Assembly: GCA_963714125.1 (NCBI GenBank)
Contig: OY970234.1
Coordinates: forward strand, 2,852,001 to 2,916,000
From: CAWCAW01 sp963714125
GTDB taxonomy: Bacteria; Actinomycetota; Acidimicrobiia; Acidimicrobiales; UBA8190
DNA length: 64,000 bases
Reading direction: 5' to 3'
This document shows, piece after piece, positions 45,327 through 54,441 of the stretch (within the stretch, counting starts at the first letter, position 1; every line of letters starts with the position of its first letter). The position numbers and the translations under genes are program-made. The notes below the pieces were generated by a model. That model was not told the DNA's origin. It saw nothing but the letters and a program-made list of their open reading frames with translations, and did not search any database.

Positions 45327-48300
45327 CGTCGTCGCTGCCGAATGAGTACACGGAGGTTGAGCTTCCGCTCCTCCGGCAGCTCATCGCGATGAACTGGTCA
45401 CACATCGAGGGATCTAAATGGGAACCTTCGGCGTCCGACCGGGATACGTTCCGCGACGTCGTCCTCTCGGGCCACCTGCGTGCTGCGCTCCGCCGGATCA
45501 ACGTTGACGATAAGGGCCATGAATGGCTGGACGAGAGTCGGATCGCACAAGCTGAGGCGGCGTTGCTCCGAGTGCCTGCACTCAAGCTGATCGAGGCGAA
45601 CCAGGAAGTGACGTCTCTCCTCCTCACCGGCACGACGGTGGATGGCGTGGAGGGCCGTGACGGTGGTCGAGGTCAGACGGTCCACTATGTCGACTGGAAC
45701 CACCCTGAGCGCAACGCATTCCTGGCCGTCAACCAGTTCCGGGTCGACGAGCCCGGCGGGCAGGCGCACAAGTACGTCGCTCCCGACATCGTGCTGTTTG
45801 TCAACGGTATCCCCCTCGTCGTGATCGAGTGCAAGAGCCCCTACATCACCGACCCAGCGGTCGAGGCCATCGACCAATTACAGCGCTACGCCAACCAGCG
45901 AGCCCGCGTCCTCGACGCCGAGGGCAACGAACGTCTCTTTCATTTCAACCAATTCGTGGTTGCGACATACTTTGACAAGGCGATGGTTGGAACCTTCACC
46001 TCGGAGGGTGAGCATTTCGCCGAGTGGAAGGAAACGGAGCCGGTCTCGCGTGACGTGGTTGCGGTAGAGCTGGGCAAGGCCCCCGACGAACTGTCCAGCC
46101 AGGAGGTCCTGGTAGCCGGGATGCTGCGGCCAGCACACCTGCTTGACATCGTGCGGAACTTCAGCCTCCAGATGCCAATCAAGGGGCGAACGGTCAAGAT
46201 CGTCGGTCGGTATCAGCAGTTCCGGGCAGTGCACCGATCCATCGAGCGCCTCATCACGGGGAAGACGCGGGTCGAGGACGGCGAGTTCGATCGCCGGGGC
46301 GGGATCGTGTGGCACACCCAGGGCTCCGGCAAGAGCCTGACGATGGTCTTCTTGATCCGGAAGATGCGGACGATCCCCGAACTTCGCCGGTTCAAGGTCG
46401 TCGCGGTCACGGACCGGACCGACCTGCAGCGCCAACTCGGCGACACCGCAGCCCTCACGGGCGAGACGGTGGAAATCGGCAAGTCGGTCGCGAAGGTCAA
46501 GGACCTGCTTGCCCGGCCCGGTCCGGGCCTGGTGTTCGCAATGATCCAGAAGTACCGCGAGGTCGATGCCGACCTGGCTGGCGAGACCAAGGTGACCAAG
46601 AGCAGCTCAGACGAGAAGGAGCCTTTCGGTCTCCTAAACGAGAGCGATGCGATCGTCGTCCTTGTCGACGAGGCACACAGGTCTCACTCCAGCAATCTGC
46701 ACGCCAATCTCCTCAGCGCCCTTCCCAACTGCGCCCGGATCGGCTTCACCGGTACACCGATCATCATGGGCGAGAAGAAGCGGACCCACGAGATCTTCGG
46801 CGAGTTCATCGATACCTACACGATCCGCGAGTCCGAGGCGGATGGGGCGACCGTGCCGATCCTGTACGAAGGGCGGACCACCAAGGGCGCCGTGACCGAG
46901 GGGCGCGACCTCGACGAGGTCTTCGAGGACATGTTCGCCGAGCGGACCGCCCAGGAGCTTGATGCCATCAAGAAGCGGTGGGCCACCAAGGGGAACGTCC
47001 TCGAAGCGCCCAAGATGATCGAGGCCAAGGCGCGCGACATGCTGCGCCACTACGTCGACATCGTGATGCCAAACCACTTCAAGGCACAGGTCGTCGCCAC
47101 CAGTCGGCTTGCGGCGGTCCGGTATCGGGAAGCGTTCCTGGCCGCCCGGGACGAGTTGGTGGCCGAGATCGAGAGGCTCGACCCGTCGCAGAAGATTCCC
47201 GAGGCCATCGACCGGGCCGGCGAGCTACCGACCAAGTTGGCACGCCTGGTTCGAGCTTCGGCGCACCTGCCGCTCATCAAAGCGCTGGATTTCGTGCCGG
47301 TCATCTCGGGCGGGCACAACGACGATCCGTCGTGGCTTCAATGGTCCGACGGGGACAAGCACAAGACGAACATTGACGCTTTCAAGCTCCCGCTGGGAAC
47401 GGTGTCAGCGACCGACCCGGGGAATGTCTCGCCGATCGCGTTTCTGATCGTGAAGTCGATGCTGCTGACCGGCTTCGATGCACCAGTCGAGCAGGTGCTC
47501 TATCTGGACCGCTCGATCAAGGAGGCCGAGCTACTCCAGGCGATCGCCCGCGTGAACCGCACCGCCTCGGGGAAGAACGTCGGGTACGTCGTCGACTACT
47601 ACGGCGTAGGCGAACATCTGAAGCAGGCTTTGGCGTCGTACTCCAGCGACGATCTGGAAGGGCTGCTCCGGAGCATCGCCGACGAGCTGCCAAAATTGGC
47701 CGACCGGTGTCAGCGTGTCCGCAACCTCTTCCTACAGCGAGGCGTCGACCGCTTCGACACGGAAGACGATGTCGAATCCTGTGTGACCGCTCTCGAAGAC
47801 GAACGACTCCGTGCGGCATTCGAGGTAGCGCTGAAACAGTTCCTCGTCACGCTGGATATCGTCATGCCCCGGCCGGAGTCACTGCCCTTCAGCCGCGACG
47901 CGAAGTTCTTCGGCATGGTCCAGGTGAGAGCGCGCCGGAGATACCGGGAAGGCGACACCTTCGACGTTTCCCTGTACGGCGACAAGGTGCGCAGTCTCAT
48001 CGACGACCACGTTCTCGCACTCGGGGTCGAGCAGAAGATCCCGCCCGTGTCGATCACCGCGCCCGACTTTCGCTCCAAGGTCGGGGGCCTACGGACCGAT
48101 CGGGCAAAGGCATCCGAGATGGAGCACGCGGTCCGTTACCACATACGCAAGCACTTCGATGAGGACCCGGCGCACTACGCCAAGCTCTCGGAGAAGCTCG
48201 ACAAGATCCTGGAAGCGCTCAAGGAGCAGTGGGATCAGCTCGCACTGGCTCTATCTGACCTGGTGGATGAAGCTCTCAAGGGACGCCAGGTCGACTCGAC

Positions 48301-48670
48301 GGGCCTCGACCCGCAGACCGAGGCACCCTTCTATGGACTGCTCGGTCAGGAGCTGGAGGGAGAGGCGTCCGACCGCACCGAGCTTGTCGTGGAGGATGCC
48401 CCGCCCGCCGAACTGCCTCCCGCGCAGGCCGCAGTTCTCCGCAATGCGACGGTCACGCTCGTGGCCCATGTGCGCACCGAGATCGGCGTCGTCGGGTTCT
48501 GGCAGAACACATACGCCCAGGGGGTCCTCCGCAAGTGGGTTGTCCAGCACCTCGACGGCCAGCAGGTCGACGGCCATGACCTCTTCTCGCTGGATCACCT
48601 TCCGGAGGTCGCCGACAAGGTCGTGGAGCTGGCGAAAGCCAACCACGCGAAACTTGTAGGCAGAGCATGA
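45323..48670 (+). CDS. hsdR: Type I restriction endonuclease subunit R
   Basis: 1115 aa. N-terminal RecB-like nuclease: PDIVLFVNGIPLVVIECKS (Asp155, Glu169, Lys171) and the Q-x(3)-Y helix (Gln185, Tyr189). Superfamily 2 motor: Walker A TQGSGKS (332-338), DEAH box (449-452), GFTGTP, and helicase C domain with LLTGFDAPVEQVLYLD and QAIARVNRT. All motifs are intact, so the enzyme should be active. The ATG overlaps hsdS (ATGA) and the end overlaps the metallopeptidase gene (ATGA), giving a tightly coupled operon. Confidence 0.95.
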   Translation: MTSSLPNEYTEVELPLLRQLIAMNWSHIEGSKWEPSASDRDTFRDVVLSGHLRAALRRINVDDKGHEWLDESRIAQAEAALLRVPALKLIEANQEVTSLLLTGTTVDGVEGRDGGRGQTVHYVDWNHPERNAFLAVNQFRVDEPGGQAHKYVAPDIVLFVNGIPLVVIECKSPYITDPAVEAIDQLQRYANQRARVLDAEGNERLFHFNQFVVATYFDKAMVGTFTSEGEHFAEWKETEPVSRDVVAVELGKAPDELSSQEVLVAGMLRPAHLLDIVRNFSLQMPIKGRTVKIVGRYQQFRAVHRSIERLITGKTRVEDGEFDRRGGIVWHTQGSGKSLTMVFLIRKMRTIPELRRFKVVAVTDRTDLQRQLGDTAALTGETVEIGKSVAKVKDLLARPGPGLVFAMIQKYREVDADLAGETKVTKSSSDEKEPFGLLNESDAIVVLVDEAHRSHSSNLHANLLSALPNCARIGFTGTPIIMGEKKRTHEIFGEFIDTYTIRESEADGATVPILYEGRTTKGAVTEGRDLDEVFEDMFAERTAQELDAIKKRWATKGNVLEAPKMIEAKARDMLRHYVDIVMPNHFKAQVVATSRLAAVRYREAFLAARDELVAEIERLDPSQKIPEAIDRAGELPTKLARLVRASAHLPLIKALDFVPVISGGHNDDPSWLQWSDGDKHKTNIDAFKLPLGTVSATDPGNVSPIAFLIVKSMLLTGFDAPVEQVLYLDRSIKEAELLQAIARVNRTASGKNVGYVVDYYGVGEHLKQALASYSSDDLEGLLRSIADELPKLADRCQRVRNLFLQRGVDRFDTEDDVESCVTALEDERLRAAFEVALKQFLVTLDIVMPRPESLPFSRDAKFFGMVQVRARRRYREGDTFDVSLYGDKVRSLIDDHVLALGVEQKIPPVSITAPDFRSKVGGLRTDRAKASEMEHAVRYHIRKHFDEDPAHYAKLSEKLDKILEALKEQWDQLALALSDLVDEALKGRQVDSTGLDPQTEAPFYGLLGQELEGEASDRTELVVEDAPPAELPPAQAAVLRNATVTLVAHVRTEIGVVGFWQNTYAQGVLRKWVVQHLDGQQVDGHDLFSLDHLPEVADKVVELAKANHAKLVGRA

Positions 48671-49422
48671 GCGGCGCCACTCGCGCCGTAACTCCGTCGG
48701 TGCCGGCGCGCCTGGCCGTCGCGGGACTGGAGTTCGAGGTGCAACTGTCGGGGTCGCGCCGCTCTATTGGGATCACAGTCGACCGGGATGGCTCCCTGAT
48801 CGTGAGCGCACCGCAGGACTGCGACGAGACAGATCTTGCGGCCTTTGCATACGAGAAACGTCTCTGGGTCTACAAGAAGCTCGCCGAGAAGGACCTGCTC
48901 CTCTCCACCCGCCCGGTTCGAGAGTTCGTCACCGGTGAGGGTTTCGCTTACCTGGGCCGCTCGCACCGACTGCTCCTCCGCGCCGATGCACCATCGGCGG
49001 TCAAGCTCGAGCGCGGTCGCCTGGTGATGCGACGGGATGTCGCGACATCAGAACGAGCGGGCGCCACAATCGTCGACTGGTACCGAACCCGGGCGCTCCG
49101 GTGGCTGCCCCGGCGCATCAAGCCGTGGGCAGAGCGGATGGGAGTGGGGCCGTCGGCGGTCGACGTTCGCGACCTCGGGTACCGCTGGGGGTCACTCGGG
49201 AAGAACGACCGGATCAACTTCCACTGGGCCACGATCCAGCTCTCTCCCACGCTGATCGACTACGTGATCGTGCATGAGTTGGCCCACGTACACGAGCCGA
49301 ACCACACGCCAGAGTTCTGGCATCGCGTCGAGCGAGCGATGCCACAGTTCCAACGTGCGAAGGAGACTTTGGCACGACAAGGCTCCGATCTCTGGCTCGG
49401 TGGGGCCGTCGAGCGAGCGTGA
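48667..49422 (+). CDS. YgjP-like (DUF45/M48-type) zinc metallopeptidase
   Basis: 251 aa. Zinc motif HELAH (203-207) with a further His at 213 in HEPNHTPEFW, and the family-typical RWGSLGKNDRINFHWATIQL before it. These gluzincin-like proteins frequently accompany type I restriction-modification genes; their role is unknown, possibly proteolytic control of HsdR. It is coupled to hsdR by a 4-base overlap. Soluble, no signal peptide. Confidence 0.9.
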   Translation: MSGATRAVTPSVPARLAVAGLEFEVQLSGSRRSIGITVDRDGSLIVSAPQDCDETDLAAFAYEKRLWVYKKLAEKDLLLSTRPVREFVTGEGFAYLGRSHRLLLRADAPSAVKLERGRLVMRRDVATSERAGATIVDWYRTRALRWLPRRIKPWAERMGVGPSAVDVRDLGYRWGSLGKNDRINFHWATIQLSPTLIDYVIVHELAHVHEPNHTPEFWHRVERAMPQFQRAKETLARQGSDLWLGGAVERA

Positions 49423-49479
49423 GGATGTTCCGATGAGAGGTGCTGCGCCCGGATTCAGCATCTCGTCGACGGACCAACC

Positions 49480-51138
49480 ATGACCGACATCATCGACACG
49501 CTCCCTCGGTGGATCGCTGCGTCCCTAGAGATCAAGGAAGGGCGCGATCCGCTCGGTCTCCAGACGACGACGCAGGACCGGCTGATGCCGCTCTTACTCC
49601 CAGGCGTCTTGGAACTTTCAGTCCGCGCTCGCTACCTCTCGTTCCACGCCTTTCTTCTCGACGAGTACCGGCGGCGCCGGCTCCCGGCCGACAGCCGCTC
49701 GCTCTCTACCTTCATCAAGCACCGCGAATGGGAGTACGGGCTGGCCGTACTCTTGTGCCCTCACGAATGCGGGTCGGTGCCGGTGGGGGCCGATCGCCTG
49801 CGTCCGCTGATGCGACAGTCGAACCCGCCATACGAGCGTGGTGAATCAGTAGAGAGCCCCTTCGGTGGCTATGGGCTCTACTACCGCAGCCCTCTCGCTG
49901 AGTTCGGGATCGTGGCGCGCGCCGGCACGCTGCTGGGTGACCGTCCGATCACGGTCGACGTTCTTGCCGACAGTGTGCGGGCTGTCCGGGTTGCGGCAAC
50001 CTTCCGGTCAGCGGTCGAGGGCACGGAGTACTACCAGCGCTGGATGCTGTCGAGCGACGCACTTCCGGGAGAGGTTCTACGCGACTATGCCGCTGTTGGC
50101 TGCCTATGCCGACTTCCGCACCTTGCCGACGAGCGAGACGCCGTGCACCAAGCGCTATTCGGCACTGACCCACAGACCGTTGACGGCGCCGCGGCTGGTG
50201 GCGTCGTAGACAGCCTGGACGACACGGCTGAGACGCTCGTGGCGGAGCAGGGTGGCGCCGTCCTGCAGCGACGTCGAAGCTTCGCTCACTACCTGACGGT
50301 GCTCGATGACAACGCCGCTGTCGTCGACGACGAGTCTGCATATCGCGAGGGCCTGTGGTCGCCGCCCGACCTGAAGGGTGAAGGACATGCTCTTGTGGCC
50401 GGTCAATGGTCTGCGCTCATCGCCAAGGATGTTTGGCAAGACGCGATTTGCAGCGTGTGGTCCGAGTTCTGCCGCTCTGGTCTCGCTCGGACCAGAGAAC
50501 TCGCCCGCGGACTGACGTGGGCCGAAACCGAAGAGCTGGTGCGAAGGCTCGTCGCCGGGCCTCCCGACCTAGACGGCAACACCACGACCGCGGAATTGGC
50601 GGAGCAACTTGCCAGTGACAGCGTCGCCTTCGATGATGCCTTCCGGCCGGCGCGACTCGATCTCGAAGCTCTGCGACGCTGGACCATCTCGGCGGACACC
50701 GCCACCTCGGGTCTCGTCACCCTCTTGGAGCTGGATCGTCGCGCTGGTGCCCAGCAGGGCCATGGATGGCAGTTGGCGAGCGGCGTCCGCTCCGCGTGGC
50801 AGCCCTCGGTCGCATCGATCCGTGACGGGCTTCATGGCCAGATGGACAGCGGTGTGACGTCGGCGGACACCTTGTGGTGGCTGGTCGAGCGGTTCGTCCT
50901 CCAGGTCCATGAGCGCATCGCCTATTCGAAGCTTCCAGAGTTCACCTTCCGCTTTCGGTGGGAGGAAGGATTGCTTCGATTCTTCGACCTCGGAATCGGG
51001 CGGTTTCCGCTTGCGGCGATCCGCATGCGCGCCTTCGGATTGCTCAGCAACGACCTCGGGCTCTGGGAGCGTGATGCAGATGGCGGTGCCGCTCTCTCTG
51101 CGCACGGCACCGCGTTTGTTACCGAGGTGTTCGGATGA
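49480..51138 (+). CDS. Unknown 552-aa protein in the extended type I RM operon
   Basis: No recognised family. Soluble, mostly helical by eye, with conserved-looking motifs RARYLSFHAFLLDEY, HREWEYGLAVLLCPHECG, GYGLYYRSPLAEFG and PEFTFRFRWEEGLLRFFDLG. There is no nucleotide-binding or metal motif. It lies 57 bases after the metallopeptidase gene and ends in an ATGA overlap with the phospholipase-D-fold gene, so the two are functionally linked. Given its position it probably belongs to a defence module; no activity can be assigned. Confidence 0.75.
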   Translation: MTDIIDTLPRWIAASLEIKEGRDPLGLQTTTQDRLMPLLLPGVLELSVRARYLSFHAFLLDEYRRRRLPADSRSLSTFIKHREWEYGLAVLLCPHECGSVPVGADRLRPLMRQSNPPYERGESVESPFGGYGLYYRSPLAEFGIVARAGTLLGDRPITVDVLADSVRAVRVAATFRSAVEGTEYYQRWMLSSDALPGEVLRDYAAVGCLCRLPHLADERDAVHQALFGTDPQTVDGAAAGGVVDSLDDTAETLVAEQGGAVLQRRRSFAHYLTVLDDNAAVVDDESAYREGLWSPPDLKGEGHALVAGQWSALIAKDVWQDAICSVWSEFCRSGLARTRELARGLTWAETEELVRRLVAGPPDLDGNTTTAELAEQLASDSVAFDDAFRPARLDLEALRRWTISADTATSGLVTLLELDRRAGAQQGHGWQLASGVRSAWQPSVASIRDGLHGQMDSGVTSADTLWWLVERFVLQVHERIAYSKLPEFTFRFRWEEGLLRFFDLGIGRFPLAAIRMRAFGLLSNDLGLWERDADGGAALSAHGTAFVTEVFG

Positions 51139-52919
51139 CGGACGATGGCCCGGGAATCCCTCGTGTTCGTCCGGTGCTGGAGCTGTTTAGACCGAACGTA
51201 ATCGCCTTCTGGGCGACGACCTACAACATCGACTTGGCGTTGTTCAACGAGTTCTTGCTCGGACGTCTGGGCGACCCCCCAATCAACGTCGCGATTCTGG
51301 CTGACTCGCAGAGACTTGCCGCAACGCTTGAGCGGATCCCTCCTGAGAAGGCTAGCCAGGTCGCGATGGTGAACCGCCGCTGGCTACTGCGCGGTGCCCC
51401 ACTCGGAGGGGGCCGCTTTCATCCCAAGTCGTACCTCGCGGTGACACCGACGAAGGCAACGTTGCTGGTGGGTTCCGGGAATCTCTCGACGTCGGGACTT
51501 GATGAGGGGCGAGAGGTCTTTACCGAGTTCGTCAGCGGGACTGAGGCGGGCGACGATGCCATTGCCGCGTGGCGATCGTGGATGCGACGGCTGGTGGAAC
51601 GTATCGACGACACTCGGCTGGCGGAGCGGTTCGCCGATCTTGAGCCGAAGATCCCAGGCGGTACTGAACCGAGAGTCGCTCGCGACCGTTCGCTCCTCGA
51701 CAACCTTGACCGGCCCATCGCAGGCCAATTGGTGGAGGCGATCAGCGCACCGATCGTTGGCCACATTGACGAGCTGTTGGTGGCCGCTCCGTTCTTCGAC
51801 AAGCAGGCCTTGGCGTTAGGCCATCTGATCGGGCGACTGAACCCCCGGAAGATCTCCGTCTACACGACCAGTACGACGAGTGTCGACGGCTCGTCTCTGG
51901 CGAAGGCGCTGGCAGACAGCGGCGCGAACGTGGGTCTGTTCGCCTATGAACCAGACCGGTTTACCCATGCGAAGCTGGTCGGAGTGATTGCAGGCTCACA
52001 GGCCTGGGTTCTTTCTGGCTCCGCGAACCTGAGCCGAGCTGCGCTGACCCTGACCGCGTCCGAGGGCAACGTCGAGCTGGCGGTGCTGACGTCGGCGACG
52101 CCCGAGCAGGTTCGGACGTTGTTCATACCACCCGATACGACCACCAGAGAGCTGGCGCTCGAAGCGCTCATGAGTCTGACGTATGAATCCGACCCCGAGT
52201 CAGATGCGTTGCCCATTCGGCTATTGCAAGCGACAGCACATGCTGACGGAAGAGTCGAGGTCCGGTGCGAGCCAGCGCCGGAGCCTGGATCACAGCTTGA
52301 CGATCTGGCAGAGCGCAGGGATCTCGTCAACGTGGCAGGAAAGACGCTGACAGACGGTCCACTGACTGGTCGTCTCGTCTGCGTCGTCGCTAGCGATGGC
52401 GCCGTCCTCTCGAACAGGGTTGCCGTCGATGACCCTGATGCGCTCGACGCGGTGTTACACACCCGTGCGCGTCCGACCGACGATCGGCCACCCGAGCTGC
52501 TGTCCGGTGACCTGGACACACCGGTCGGAAAGGCGCTGGTGTGGTTGCACCGCAACCTGGTTATGGACGTGAGCGAGCGCGCTTCACCCGGGGCCGGGAG
52601 TAGCGGAGTTGGCTCCAACGAGTCGGACTCCGTCACTGACGACGATCTTTGGGAGAGGCTCGAACGCGAGAAGCTGGGACGGGATCCGCGAGCCAATACC
52701 TATGGTCGTGTCCTTGGGCGTCCAGCAGGACTGGGAGCCAGCGAGCTAATCCTTGAACTGCTTGAGGCCATGCGCGACCGAGTGCCATCGCCTGAGCATT
52801 TGGCCAAGGCCAGCGAGCCCATGTCGATTCTCGCACTGCTTCGTGAATACGCTGGGCAGGATGAGGCCGGCGTCGCCGAAGGCGACAGTGAGGATCGCCT
52901 AAGAAACGCTGGAAGGTAG
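51135..52919 (+). CDS. Phospholipase-D-fold nuclease-like protein
   Basis: 594 aa. Two HKD-like half-sites: FHPKSYLAV (His96, Lys98) with LVGSGNLSTSGL (Gly113-Asn116), and FTHAKLVGV (His278, Lys280) with LSGSANLSRAAL (Ser294-Asn298). Both lack the final Asp of the classic HxKxxxxD motif but keep the GSxN signature, as in many PLD-type nucleases. Residues ~400-594 form a separate, mostly helical part. The frame ends at TAG 52917-52919 and coding-like sequence continues in the -1 frame, so the stop may be a frameshift artefact or a programmed event. Confidence 0.85.
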   Translation: MTDDGPGIPRVRPVLELFRPNVIAFWATTYNIDLALFNEFLLGRLGDPPINVAILADSQRLAATLERIPPEKASQVAMVNRRWLLRGAPLGGGRFHPKSYLAVTPTKATLLVGSGNLSTSGLDEGREVFTEFVSGTEAGDDAIAAWRSWMRRLVERIDDTRLAERFADLEPKIPGGTEPRVARDRSLLDNLDRPIAGQLVEAISAPIVGHIDELLVAAPFFDKQALALGHLIGRLNPRKISVYTTSTTSVDGSSLAKALADSGANVGLFAYEPDRFTHAKLVGVIAGSQAWVLSGSANLSRAALTLTASEGNVELAVLTSATPEQVRTLFIPPDTTTRELALEALMSLTYESDPESDALPIRLLQATAHADGRVEVRCEPAPEPGSQLDDLAERRDLVNVAGKTLTDGPLTGRLVCVVASDGAVLSNRVAVDDPDALDAVLHTRARPTDDRPPELLSGDLDTPVGKALVWLHRNLVMDVSERASPGAGSSGVGSNESDSVTDDDLWERLEREKLGRDPRANTYGRVLGRPAGLGASELILELLEAMRDRVPSPEHLAKASEPMSILALLREYAGQDEAGVAEGDSEDRLRNAGR

Positions 52920-53029
52920 AGACACGTGTCCGGGTACGAGCCCGGAACGTTCTTCGGCGCTGGGCGGCCGCCCAGACGGACCCACGCCTCATCTGGATCG
53001 ATCATCTGGCACCCGCCGGCAACTTCGCC

Positions 53030-53812
53030 ATGGTCGCCAGCATGTTCGCCCAACTTTGGCGCGACATAGGCGACGACCCTGATCGATGCGAGTTGCAGGC
53101 GGCGGATCTCGACGGGCTGTGGTTTGACTGGATGCGGCCTTTCGTGGGAACTGGTCGAGGCGACGGTTGGCTCGATCAACTCGACCTAACCGACCCAGCA
53201 GTCGGTAATCGGCTCCCGCGAGACCTACCGGAGACGATTGCAGGGCTCTGTTGGTTGGCGGTCAGGCACAAGGGCCGCGATATGGCCATTGCCTGGCAAC
53301 CTGTCCTCAACGCCGCACTCGGGGATGGGCTCCTCGAACCCAGCGAAGAGACCGCTCGCTTCGTTAGCGACGTGACACACGCCACCCTCTCACGAGGTCA
53401 GCTCGAAGAGGATCTTCTCCATTGCATCGAGTTCATTGACGACGATCTCTGGTGTGAGCGAACCCGCGAGGAGCTTGACTTGGAGGCTCTCCAGCTCCAG
53501 GCAGTCTCGGGCGGCCAGGCCGTCTCGGTGCGTCTCGTCGTCAGCGGTCTTGACGCGCCGCTTCGGGACCCCCGTATCCCCCAGCTCATCGTTGCCGCCC
53601 GGCGGTACCGCCGCTGCGACGGGGTGGCGATCTTCTCGGGTGATGTTGGCTGGCGCTTGGCCGTCAACACGGGCTCACCCGCTGCATACCTTTCCGGCGA
53701 CGCCGGCGGCACGATGCTTGAGTCGCAGGAGGTCGCCGCCGGATGGGTTGAGCGCTTGGCGTCAGCCGGCGGAATACTCGCGGATCTGTTCGTTCGCGAT
53801 CAGGTCGCGTAA
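53030..53812 (+). CDS. Unknown protein, possible continuation of the PLD-fold protein after a frameshift
   Basis: 260 aa from ATG 53030, but this ATG has no Shine-Dalgarno and the same frame is open and codon-biased upstream to about 52890 (reading ...VRARNVLRRWAAAQTDPRL...LAPAGNFAM), with no ATG, GTG or TTG. The real product is therefore probably translated by frameshifting from, or was once fused to, the PLD-fold gene. No family is recognised; LDLEALQLQAVSGGQAVSV and DGVAIFSGDVGWRLAV are typical segments. It ends the extended RM operon. Confidence 0.65.
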   Translation: MVASMFAQLWRDIGDDPDRCELQAADLDGLWFDWMRPFVGTGRGDGWLDQLDLTDPAVGNRLPRDLPETIAGLCWLAVRHKGRDMAIAWQPVLNAALGDGLLEPSEETARFVSDVTHATLSRGQLEEDLLHCIEFIDDDLWCERTREELDLEALQLQAVSGGQAVSVRLVVSGLDAPLRDPRIPQLIVAARRYRRCDGVAIFSGDVGWRLAVNTGSPAAYLSGDAGGTMLESQEVAAGWVERLASAGGILADLFVRDQVA

Positions 53813-53930
53813 CGATCTGAGACAGTAGACCTCGACGTGGGGACCGATGGATCGCAACTCGGGGTGCTGCCACCTACGGATAGCGTGATGCTGATGATCT
53901 AACGCGAGGCGAAGGCCAGTGATGACTATG

Positions 53931-54206
53931 TCAGGTGCCAGGCTCGGCCTCCCAACAATCGCAGCAGTAGAAATCGCCGTCGTCGGAGTAATGGTGACCA
54001 TCCGGGTGGATGAGGACCGTGTCGACACTGGTGCCGCAGCGGTCGCAAAAGACCCACTCGGCCGGACGCCAGAGCGGGGCTGTCGCCATCGCCTCGACTT
54101 CGTGGACGAGCTGGCGGAGGTTGTCGTCGGCTATCTCGTCGTCGTCGACCGAGAGGACGAGATGGTGGCGGATCAGTTCGGCGATATCGGTAACGGTGTA
54201 GGTCAT
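53931..54206 (-). CDS. Small zinc-finger-like protein
   Basis: 91 aa from ATG 54206 with GAGAGGAG nine bases upstream. An N-terminal helical part (YTVTDIAELIRHHLV, NLRQLVHEVEAMA) is followed by CDRCGTSVDTVLIHPDGHHY and YCCDC, likely a zinc-binding site. No family recognised. It faces the RM operon and sits just outside the IS256 element. Confidence 0.6.
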   Translation of the reverse strand: MTYTVTDIAELIRHHLVLSVDDDEIADDNLRQLVHEVEAMATAPLWRPAEWVFCDRCGTSVDTVLIHPDGHHYSDDGDFYCCDCWEAEPGT

Positions 54207-54340
54207 GGCTGCGACTCCTCTCCCTTCCGGGTTCATGGGCGCGAAAGGACGCGGAGCAGAAGCACGGGGGCAAGGGAAGCCGGAGGCCGGGAGAACCGGA
54301 GCGCAGCGGAGGCTCGGACCGCCTTGCGGCCGGGCTGCTG

Positions 54341-54375
54341 GTCGAGTCCCGATGAGTGGTGTACGAGGTCGTGAG
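54341..54375 (+). repeat. IS256 left terminal inverted repeat
   Basis: Reads inward GTCGAGTCCCGATGAGTGGT followed by GTACGAGGTCGTGAG. It pairs with 55802-55836 on the opposite strand. Confidence 0.7.
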
Positions 54376-54441
54376 TCGCAACGGCCCTCGCATCAACCCG
54401 AGCTGACCGACTGACGTCGACAACCCGTTCTCTCTTTCATT

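Noticed and set aside
48667..53812. DISARM system suggested by the PLD-fold protein
   Set aside because: DrmA helicase and DrmB (DUF1998) are absent, and the methyltransferase present is a type I HsdM.
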